In this document: piece after piece, positions 55,166-64,000 of the stretch | Numbering within the stretch: position 1 is the stretch's first letter | Layout of the letters: the number at the start of each line of letters is the position of its first letter | Source: Erodium maritimum | Taxonomy: Eukaryota; Streptophyta; Magnoliopsida; Geraniales; Geraniaceae | Direction: 5' to 3' | Assembly (NCBI GenBank): GCA_963921825.1 | Contig: OY997590.1 | Span: 58,518,012-58,582,011, forward strand | Length of the DNA: 64,000 bases | Position numbers and translations under genes: made by a program | The notes under the pieces: generated by a model | The model's database searches: none | What the model saw: the letters and a program-made list of their open reading frames with translations, nothing else | What the model was told of the DNA's origin: nothing

Positions 55166-58100
55166 GAATTTTGTCCTCGAAATTAAACTAACGTACCTCA
55201 GGGGTCGAACAGGCTGGGGTACTTCGCACGAACCTCATCCTTGCGCTCCTAGGTCGACTCTGCTCCGTGATCCTTCCACTACACACGCACCAGTGGGATA
55301 GTCCTGCCACGCAAAGCCTTCTCTCGCCTATCTAGAATCCTGATTGGTTGCTCCTCATACGAAACATCCTTAGCGACCTCAATGTCCGTCCACTCAATCA
55401 CGTGGGAGGGGTCTGTAGTGTACTTCCGTAGCTGGGATACATGGAAGACATTATGAACGTTCCCGAGCTATGGTGGCAATGCAAGTCGATAAGCAACAGG
55501 TCCACCTCTACTCAAGATCTCGAAAGGTCCGATAAACCGCGGGGCCAACTTTCCTCCGCCACGGTTGAACCGCAGTAGGCCCTTCTTCGGGCTTACCCTC
55601 AGAAACACATGATCACCAACTGAAAACTCAAGAGGCATGCGCCGTCTATCTGCATAACTCTTCTGACCACTATGCGCGGTCCTCAACCAATACCGAATCA
55701 GTGCGACCTTCTCGGTCGTCTCTTGGACAAGCTCCGGACCAAGTAGACTCCGGTCTCCCACCTCTGCCCAGCACACGGGCGATCTGCACGGCCTACCATA
55801 CAACGCCTCAAACGGTGCCATCCCAATACTGGCCTGGAAGCTGTTGTTGTAGGCAAACTCCGCTAATGGTAAGTAGTCCTCCCATGACCCTCGGAAGTCC
55901 AACACACAGGCGACCTCGGCAAGCCACTCACGAAGTCCATCGTACCGTGCTCCCACTTCCACTCTGCGATCGGTAACGGCTGTAGCAAGCCTGCGGGACG
56001 CTGATGCTCGGCCTTCACTTGCTGACAAGTGAGGCATCTCGAAACAAACTCTGCCACTGCTCTCCGCATCCCGCTCCACCATAACTGCCGTTTGATATAC
56101 CGATACATCTTGGTGCCACCCGGGTGCACAACAAGACGGGAGTGATGAGACTCTCTCAACACATTATCTCTACAACCACGTGGCACAAACAGCCCTCCTC
56201 GGTATCGTAAACCCAGATCAGCACCCTGCTTCCAGCCCTCGGTGTCATCACCGTTGATCATCCTCTCTCGGATCTCTGCGGTCTCGGCATCCCCGACCTG
56301 TGCCTCTAGCACACGGGCAACAAGTGTGGGCTGCGCCACCAACGAACACATGGCAACGCCATCGGTGATCTCATCGAGCTCGAGCCGAAACGTGCTCAGC
56401 TCCTCCATCATGTCCCACTCTCGGACAGATATGCTAGCGAGGCTGTGAGTCGACTTCCTACTCAGGGCATCGGCGACGACGTTCGCCTTACTCGGGTGGT
56501 AGAGTAACTCAAAGTCGTACTCCTCCAACAGCTTCATCCATCGCCTCTGGCGCATGTTCAAGTCGCGCTGGGAGAGGATGTACTTGAGGCTCTTGTGATC
56601 CGAGAACACTCGGAATCGCTCTCCATACAAATAGTGCTTCCAACTCTTCAGCGCAAAGACCATTGCTGCCAACTCAAGATCGTGGGTCGGGCAGTTGCGC
56701 TCATGTGTCTTCAGCTGTCTCGAGCCATATGCAACTACCTTCCCGGACTGCATCAACACACATCCCAGCCCTTCTCCGGACGCATCACAATACACATCAT
56801 AACCGATCCCGCGCTCCGGCACTATCAACACGTCGCGGTGGTCAAACGAGCCTTCAGCTCGGCAAAGGAGTGCTCACATTCATCAGTCCACACAAAATCA
56901 GCTCCCTTGCGTGTCAAGGAAGTCATCGGCGCGGCCAGACGGGAGAAGTCCTGGACGAACCGTCGATAGTACCCTTTCAAGCCTAGGAAGCTGCGGATAT
57001 GGAAGACACTCTTGGGTCGTGCCCACTTCGAGACCGCGTCGATCTTTGCCGGATCGATGAGTATACCCTCTCGGGACACAAGATGCCCGAGGAACTTCAC
57101 ATCTGCGATCCAGAACTCGCACTTCTCCAGGTTGTCGTACAACAGGTGAATGCGCAACAATGTCAACACTGTCCTTAGGTGATCCACGTGTGCCTCCTCA
57201 CTAGGCGAATAAATCAGGATGTCATCCACAAAAACCACGACGAACTAATCTAGATAGGGTCATAAGATCCCGTTCATCAGATCCATGAACGCCGCAGGTG
57301 CGTTAGTCAACCCGAACGGCATCACCAAGAACTCGTAGTGCCCATAACGAGTATAAATGCGGTCTTCTCCACATCCTCATCTCGGACCCTCAGCTGATAG
57401 TACCCTGATCGAAGATCAATCTTCGAGAAGCATTTCACTCCTCTCAACTGATCAAACAGGTCATCGATCCTCGGCATCGGATAACGGTTCTTTACCATAA
57501 CCCGATTCAACTTCCGGTAATCAATGCACATCCTCAATGCTCCACCCTTCTTCTTCACGAAAAGGGCGGGTGCTCCCCACGACGAAGCACTCGGTCGGAT
57601 AAATCCCTTCTCCCGAAGCTCCTCGAGTTGTCGCTTCAGCTCGACCAACTCGGCTGGTGCAAACCGATACGGGGCCATAGAGATCGGCGCCATACCCGGG
57701 ATCAAGTCGATCCTGAACTTCACCTCGCGCGTCGGCGGCAATCCTGACAGCTCCTCCGGAAAGACATCCGGGAACTCGCATACCACTCTCGGTAGCTCTC
57801 TACTCTGCACGACCTCCGTCTCATCTCCCACGGTCAACGCAGACAGGAGTACTCCGCTCCTACTTCCCAAGACACAAGTAACGACCGTGTCGCCCGGTAC
57901 TACGGTCACCTGCCGCCGGTAGCAGTCGATCGACGACCAATACCTTGTCATCCAGTCCATCCCCAGAATCACGTCAAAAGCCGCCATGTCCAGTACAATC
58001 AAGTCACCATAAAACGGGTAATCAACCACTCGGATCTCACAAGCCCGGCACACAGTACTCAAAACGGGGTTTCAAGACACAAAGGTCGACTCAGAAATTC

Positions 58101-58320
58101 CACCCTCAACCCCAACATACGAGCAAAAGAAGAAGGGATGAAAGAATGAGATGCTCCAATATCAAACAAGAAAGATGCCAAAGAATTATAAAGCAAGAAC
58201 GTACCCTGAGTAGCCTCATGGCTAGCGTGACGTCCCTCAGCTCGGGAGTCGGTGACAACATATACTCGGCCCTGCTGTGCCGGGGGTCCGCCTCTCGGAG
58301 GTGGTGGAAGTGCCACCTGC
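55166..58320 (-). pseudogene. Gypsy-2 pol: protease, RT, RNase H, integrase, chromodomain
   Basis: From right to left on the minus strand: protease with FDIGASHSFIP (about 58160-58230), RT with [38 protein letters not shown] and FVDDILIYS (about 57730 to 57200), the LGLKGYYRRFVQDFSRLAAP connection, RNase H with [18 protein letters not shown] (about 56800), zinc region with [17 protein letters not shown] (about 56110), integrase with FAYNNSFQASIGMAPFEALY (about 55800-55860), and a decayed chromodomain (about 55180-55420). This order is Ty3/gypsy, Del/Tekay type. Fossil with several breaks. Confidence 0.93.
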
Positions 58321-59596
58321 TGCGCAGCTCTTTGCCTCGGCGCTGGCGCGCTCGCTCCCAGCCTCGGAGCTCTCTGCGTCGGTGCCTGACGCTACTGGAA
58401 CTTCGGCGACTGCCTAGTTTGCGACTGCTGCGGTCGCGGGTCGACACCTCTAAAAGTCGATCGGGGCACCTGGAAATGAAGTGTCCTGGCGTACCACACC
58501 GGTGACATGGCGGTGGCCCAACACTCGACCTCTCCTCAGGTCTACCCGTTGGACGGTCCACTGGTCCGCTGCTCCCCGGACAGTCTCGAGCCATGTGACC
58601 CGGCTGTCCACATCCGTATCACGTGCACCCTCTCATGGAATGTCCAACAGAAGCCACCGACCCGACCTGTCGCGGTCCTCTCAACTGCGTCTGGGACTGG
58701 AACAATCCTGAGGTCCTCTGCCTCCTCGGGTCTCGAGACTCAGATGGCCTCAGGAAACTGGTCGGCCACGGCCTGACCTCCCACACATTGGCTGACTCAC
58801 GAAAGCGCCGCTCCACAGCCAAGGCCTGATCTACCAAGTCAGAGTATAGCTGGGTCCTCAAAAATGCGACCTGATCTACAATCCTCGGGCGAAGACCTGC
58901 CTCAAAACGTCGGCAACGGAGAGCCTCAGTCTGAACCATCTCTTGAGCAAAACGAGACAAGGAGGTGAACCTCGACTCGTACTCGGACAATAACAGTCCA
59001 CCCTATCGCAGCTCCAGGAACTGCTGACGCCTGTCGTCCAGTACCGACTGTGGGAAATATTGCTCAAGAAATCGATGTCCGAACAACGCAAAGTCATCTC
59101 CCACTCGCGCTTGCTCGTGCCGCCACCAGTGGTAGGCCTCTCCCTCCAGATGGAAAGCAGTGAACGAAACTCGGAGGCTACCACTCAAGACTCCTGATGT
59201 GTCCAGATTGCGGGTGATCCGTTCCAGCCACCTCTCGGCTGCCTCGGGGTCTGGCTCCCCGGAAAACATAGGCGTGCCCAGCCTACGAAAGTCTCGCAGT
59301 GCCTGCGCAATGTAGCTGTCGACTTGAGTACGTCCCTTGATGGTCGCTTCAGTGGCAGCAGGTGCAGCCTCCGGTGTCGGAGTTATAGCCTCTCTCCGGG
59401 CAAAGGCTGCTGCCAATCCCTGAACAGTGCGAGTCAGCTCTTCCAGAGCTGCCGCCTGGGCTGTCTCAACCCTCTCGTGCCCCTCAGCGGGTGCACCCTG
59501 AGCACTAGTTGCCCCTGCCGACTCAGTAGTCGATGGTTGTCCTCGACCTCTAGCGGGCCGTCTCCTCGTACCTCGCGGAACGTAACTCGGTGCCAT
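58321..59596 (-). pseudogene. Gypsy-2 gag
   Basis: It begins MAPSYVPRGTRRRPARGRG at 59596; an upstream Met at 59623 is open too, but the MAPSY start looks more natural. The capsid-like block has DFRRLGTPMFSGEPDPEAAE, RWLERI and EGEAYHWWR, as in plant gypsy gag (retrotrans_gag). The nucleocapsid part has GPPPCHRCGTPGHFISRCP (about 58450-58510), a CCHC knuckle, and a second, decayed one in MARDCPG. Fossil with a few breaks. Confidence 0.9.
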
Positions 59597-59599
59597 GTC

Positions 59600-60110
59600 G
59601 TATACCCGTTGCACGGATAACACACAGGTTCAGTTTATTAACTCGAAAAGAACGGCGTGCTTAAAATAACTAATGTCACACACAGTCCAACACAAGTACT
59701 CATAATAATAATATACTCAGTACAGTATAGTCACACAATAGCACACATCAGAGAAGTCTGCACACTAGTGCGTTACATAGATCATACACTCAAACAGCGA
59801 GATTACACACAGTTTCACACTTAACAACACGTTCACACATAAATCACACAGACTACAGTTTATAACATAAAGCAATTTCAAAATGCCCAACATAGACTTA
59901 GTTTCAAGTTCTTAACACATCCTCTTTCTAACATAACATTCATGTTGACATCGCATCGTTACAACCCGGTTCAGGCGTCCCCGAATTACGTTGTAACCAC
60001 TTGATATCCCCCCCATTCACGTACAGCTATAGCGGCCCCTATAGCTGAATCGTGATGGTACATACACTTCAGTTTCTGAAGAAAATCGGGCATGACCCGT
60101 TCGTAAACTA
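59600..60110 (-). other. Gypsy-2 leader
   Basis: Non-coding, CACACA-rich, matching 3316-3440 of gypsy-1 in its right half. The primer-binding site expected here was not found. Confidence 0.65.
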
Positions 60111-61797
60111 AGCAGAACAACACGTAACTTGGTACAAACGTTCCCAATATCACCGGCTATCACAGCCCGTCCCATTTATATCGTACCGGAACACGGAGCA
60201 TCGGTTCGGACATCTTCCCGTCCCGTAGACTCGGGGTAACATCCTAGACCGGAAATCCCTCAGTCGGACGTCTTCCCGTCACATACAATCGGGGCCTCAC
60301 GCATAACGGACCGGCACATACCTCAGTCGTACGCCTTCCCGGACCACATAGCATCGGGGTAAGGGTTAAACCATCCTCGTCCTCGATACTCTACACCGGC
60401 ATACTCTCTCAGTGTAGGTATCATACCGGACACACCTCCTCTTGGAACACACATCAAGAGAATAACACGCATCACAATGCTATAGTTCGACCACGGTACA
60501 CCAACCGAGCCAACTCACCATAACACACAAATCGGTCTATCACTCACCCGATCATATCACAACCAAGGATTCACAACACATCAATCACGGCACACTTGCC
60601 CACACATAGTCAGAACATGCTACACCGAGTATATCATAACAAGGTTCTGAATCTTATCGACACTATGTCACACATCATGCATCTCAATCAAAGATCATGG
60701 CATTTCAATCAGCACACAACCTAAGGCTCGACATGGCCATTCTACCAGCACGGCAATTTCCCAAGAATTGAAAGCGATTATTCTAGTGAATCACATCCTA
60801 CATGCAAACTAAGACTTGTCTGGTTATTATGTAATTGAAACCGGTTACTCTAGTGAATCACATCCTATATGCGAACTAGGACCTTTCCGGTTATTATCAT
60901 TATTCTAAAAGCATACTAGTAACTCCTAGCTGCTGACGACCTGGCTCGCTTCCTCCTCCACTTCACGGGATCCAAGTTCCTCCTCCGCCGTCACGCTCGG
61001 GTCCAAGGTCTTGGATCACAAAACAAACCGAGAATTAAGAGTAATTTACAAAGGTTTACAAAGGAAAAAATTCCCAATTAACCCCCAAAAGACCCGGTTA
61101 TGGATAATCATTCCAGTTACTCGAAATTCAACAAAAAGGACCCAAAAGTCCAAATTCAGGTCTGCCACGGATCTGGTCACAGATCCGTGGTCTGCGCCGT
61201 CACGGTTCTCCTCACAGAGTCGTGACTGACGCCGTCACGGTCTCCCTCACGGAGACGTGACGTCTCCAGTCACGGTTCCCGTCACGGATCTGTGACGGTT
61301 CAGCACTGTTCCGCCTTCTTCTTCCTCCAGCCGCGATTTTCACAAAAATAACCCAAAAACCTCCATTGATGACCATCCCAAGCTCCAAAAACAATCCCTA
61401 AATGTCTCTACTTCAAAACCCTCCATGGGTAATCATCAAAACTCCACAAAACTCAACAAAACCAATCATCCAACAACAATTTCCTCCAAAACTTCATCAT
61501 CCAAACACCAAACTCCAAAACCCAAGCATTGTTCATCATTTTCTTCAAAACCCATGAACCAAAATTGATAGAAACGAAAATAGAAGAGGGATTTACCATG
61601 AGGATGAAGAATAGATGAAGAATCAAGAGTTTTGGAGAGATTTTGGGTAGAAAATGACTTCAAGCTTCCATTTTTCCTCCTTTCTTCTTCTTCAAGTCTC
61701 CAAAACCAACTTTCTTCTTCCTCTCTCTCCCAAATTCGGCCACAATAGAATAATGGCTGAAAAGTGACCCAAGTGAGGGCTTTAACCTACCCTTACA
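60111..61797 (-). repeat. Gypsy-2 5' LTR, incomplete
   Basis: Aligns with 44574-46290 and ends CCTTACA at the TGGAA duplication. It is shorter than the other LTR (about 1.7 against 2.6 kb). Confidence 0.85.
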
Positions 61798-61802
61798 TGG
61801 AA
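61798..61802. repeat. Target-site duplication of gypsy-2, right copy
   Basis: TGGAA, as at 44092-44096; Harbinger C resumes here. Confidence 0.92.
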
Positions 61803-62050
61803 CGCGGTATCTGCGAACCCGAACTGTTAAATTAAGGTCGCGGTTGCAAACCACGAACCTCTAAATTGCGTACGCGGTTACAAACTGCGATTGACGCACT
61901 GCGATTGCGGTTCGCCGGTTTGCGCCTCGCTGTTCGCATGCCAGCCAATGGTGGCTCGACATGTGTCTTTGTCGGAAAAAAAAATCCGACCGTTGGCAAC
62001 GGTTGGATAACGGTAACTTTTTTCAATTAATCAAACTCACAAATTCTATC

Positions 62051-62058
62051 TATAAATA
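62051..62058 (+). promoter_or_regulatory. TATA box of Harbinger C transposase
   Basis: TATAAATA, 95 bases before the ATG at 62146. Same position class as in A and B. Confidence 0.7.
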
Positions 62059-62145
62059 CACCCCTCATTCTCCAATATCACCAACAATATTATCTCAACT
62101 TTCTCTCTCAAAATAAAAAATTTCTCTCCTACATTGCGATACAAA

Positions 62146-63484
62146 ATGTATGACGAGGAGGGTCAATCGTATGAGGAGTTGGCAGCCCAAATGTGTTTAG
62201 TGGAAGAACGACTCTGACGAAGGGTTGAGAGAGACATAGAGAGACCAATGCCAAGGATCAACACACTAAAGCAAAGGATCGAATTTGGGGAACCTTCCCG
62301 GCGACAGATTCACAAAGGTCGTCTCCAAGCCCACGACCGACTGATGCAAGATTATTTTTCCGATCAACAAACGTATGGGCCCGATATGTTTGGGCATCGA
62401 TTCCGTATGTGTCACCCCTTTTTTAACAGGTGATGTAAGTTGTAGCGGAGCATGACAATTACTTCGTTCAGAAGCGGGACATTGTGGGACGCTTAGGGTT
62501 ATGAACGCACAAAAAATTCACCAACGCGATATGAATGCTTGCATATGGGTGCTCGGTTGATTCTTTGGACGAATCCATACGAATTAGGGTAGGTAACATA
62601 CTCGAATGTGTAGCCACTTTTGCAAGGCCGTTGCTGAGGTATTCGGGGCTGAGTACGAGAGTATACCTACACATGATGACTTGACCCTAATATTCAAATC
62701 GGGGTACAACCGAGTGTTCCCCAATATGATTGGGATTCTTGACTATAATCATTAGGAGTGGAAGAATTTCTAAACCACATCGTAAGGAGCCCATAGCCGG
62801 GCAGATTACCATGGAGATTCCATCATTATGCTGGAAGTTGTACCGTCCCGTGATTTATGGATCTGGCATTCCTTTTTCGGGATGGATGGCTCGAACAATG
62901 ACATCAATGTCCTCAACAAGAGCCACTTATTTCACGACGCTTTTCATGATCGTGAGGTTGTCGTGGAGTACGATATCAACGGCCATCGTTACGACCGACC
63001 TTATTATTTGGTGGACGACATTTACCCATCATGGAGTCGGTTCGTGAAGTCTATTCTCCATCCCTATACTCGCAAACAGAATTTTTTTGTTAAAGTTCAA
63101 GAAGGTTATCGGAAAGATATTGAACGGGCTTTCGGAGTCCTCCAAGCCCGGTCGCACGTCATTTCCCATCCCGCTCGTGTTTGGAGCAAGTATATTTTGA
63201 CTAATATCATGCACACTTCTATAATTCTACACAACATGATTGTAGATGATGAACTTGACCGGTACAAAGAAGGAGATGATGAGTTGTTGTTCGATCCCCC
63301 TCCAGAAATGCAAAGTTGGACACCACCGGAACGATGGCACCAGGGAGGACCCTTGACCTACCGGGACCGTTTAGCTGCTCGACTTAGTGTCACAAGTGAT
63401 CGGACCCACCGGCAACTACAAGAGGGCGTTATTGAGCACATATGGGGTCGATTTGGAGCGCATTACTATTCCGACGACGAGTAA
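62146..63484 (+). pseudogene. PIF/Harbinger transposase, copy C (C-terminal half still open)
   Basis: It starts MYDEEGQSYEELAAQMCLVE, with a stop (TGA) near 62216. The middle has MFGHRFRMCHPF, a frame change near 62430, and LDYNH-EWKNF, where a TAG near 62755 replaces Trp and the first catalytic Asp remains. From 62828 to 63484 a 218-codon frame is intact and holds WIWHSFFGMDGSNNDINVL (second Asp, residue 25 of that frame), DDIYPSWSRFVKSI, RKDIERAFGVLQARSHVISH (catalytic Glu, residue 99), IMHTSIILHNMIVDDE and the HYYSDDE end. So it is the best-kept copy but lacks an intact N-terminal half; DNA binding and nuclease assembly would fail. Confidence 0.92.
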
Positions 63485-63836
63485 AAAAAATCTTTTTATA
63501 TGCAACACCTATGTACTTGATGGTATTATGCGGGGATGAATAAAATTATAAGTTTCAATTTATTTTAATTTATGTTATTATTAAAAAAAATTGTCAAATT
63601 CATTTCAATTTTATATAATATATAATATTTACTGTTTTAATAAAAAAATTAATAAAATCAGTAAAATATCAATTCAGCATCCAGTCAGCATCCACTTACA
63701 ATCTAATCCCCTATCTAATTTTCACTACGGTAGAATACAATTACATTCAAAGATTGGGAATCACTATTTTACATCGCCAACGTATGGTTCTCTAATAATA
63801 CGATTTTTTATAAGGTTCTTTCTATTATAAATGTTC
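63485..63836. other. Harbinger C 3' non-coding end
   Basis: AT-rich 350 bp matching the 3' ends of A (41718-42059) and B (43714-44004), including GATGAATAAAATTATAAGTTTC, a likely poly(A) signal region, and the terminal repeat. No coding. Confidence 0.75.
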
Positions 63837-63839
63837 TAA

Positions 63840-63951
63840 GATTTGATTATTGTATGTGAGCCCTTAGAACCGTCATTGCATTGGGTGTAGTTGACGGGTT
63901 CAAAGGAAGAATTACATTGGATGTAATTTGAGGCATCATTGCATTTGGAAT
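63840..63951 (+). repeat. Angela leader fragment
   Basis: GTGAGCCCTTAGAACCGTCA through GCATTTGGAAT matches about 48920-49028 of the Angela-2 leader with few differences. It abuts the Harbinger C target site on the left and unassigned sequence (63952-64000) on the right. Confidence 0.85.
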
Positions 63952-64000
63952 CCATTCGCATCTTCGTTGGTGATGGTGGCGAATGCCTTGTAGCTCAATC

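Larger units (their letters stand above)
44097..61797 (-). mobile_element. Gypsy-2: Ty3/gypsy chromovirus (Del/Tekay type), fossil
   Basis: Parts in plus order: 3' LTR (44097-46307 and 54776-55148, split by Angela-2), polypurine tract, pol with chromodomain, integrase, RNase H, RT and protease (about 55170-58300), gag (about 58470-59596), leader (59600-60110), and an incomplete 5' LTR (60111-61797). Matching TGGAA duplications flank the whole. It is broken, with perhaps half a dozen to ten breaks in gag-pol, but all main domains are recognisable. The two LTRs are still about 90-95 percent alike where they align, so it is of moderate age, older than Angela-2. Confidence 0.92.
44008..63836 (+). 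mobile_element. PIF/Harbinger element C, split by gypsy-2
   Basis: The element is 44008-44096 plus 61803-63836, about 2.1 kb. It starts GAGCAAGTGCAGCGC and ends AAATGTTC, followed by TAA (63837-63839). Gypsy-2 inserted into its 5' non-coding end with duplication of TGGAA. The order after the insertion is as in A and B: CGAACC-rich subterminal part, TATA box, transposase. Confidence 0.87.

Overview
The window is repeat-dense intergenic DNA from a plant nuclear genome, almost certainly a flowering plant. I recognise no intact host gene, tRNA or rRNA. The evidence for a plant is the element mix: Angela-like and Ale/Retrofit-like Ty1/copia elements, a Del/Tekay-type Ty3/gypsy chromovirus with a chromodomain, PIF/Harbinger transposons with the plant-type nuclease, L1-like LINEs with a DUF4283-type ORF1 and a 3' RNase H, initiator-Met tRNA primer sites, and a terminal-inverted-repeat miniature element. 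Species cannot be told from this.

Layout. 1-451: end of a gypsy LTR, abutting a decayed L1-like LINE (452-2110). 2213-3315: no gene seen. 3316-15819: gypsy material on the minus strand whose single LTR (3662-5794 plus 14262-15108) has a primer-binding site on one side and a polypurine tract on the other; a nearly perfect Angela-like element (5795-14256, minus) sits inside it. 15820-16448: LINE ORF1 relic. 17581-25925: a series of four Angela-related LTR stretches in one orientation, three of them followed by a 3' part of pol. 25926-27954: Harbinger ORF1 relic, a 126-bp tandem duplication and unassigned DNA. 29875-39931: Ale-like copia element (minus) carrying three non-LTR insertions and one miniature DNA transposon. 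40043-63836: three PIF/Harbinger elements head to tail, joined by their TAA target sites; the third is split by a gypsy chromovirus (44097-61797, TSD TGGAA), itself split by a second Angela-like copy (46308-54770, TSD CCATC, plus strand). 63840-63951: piece of Angela leader.

How the parts relate. The nesting gives relative ages: Harbinger C is older than gypsy-2, which is older than Angela-2; gypsy-1 is older than Angela-1; the Ale element is older than its four passengers. The two Angela copies have 1688-bp LTRs that are nearly identical within each element, different target duplications, and almost the same internal length (5086 and 5087 bp). Both look coding-defective in the same overall way. 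Very recent transposition of a defective lineage, presumably mobilised in trans, is the strongest biological signal here. The TAA-linked Harbinger array and a hairpin-cored miniature element with long terminal repeats are the next most interesting. All comparisons were made by eye, so mismatch counts are approximate.
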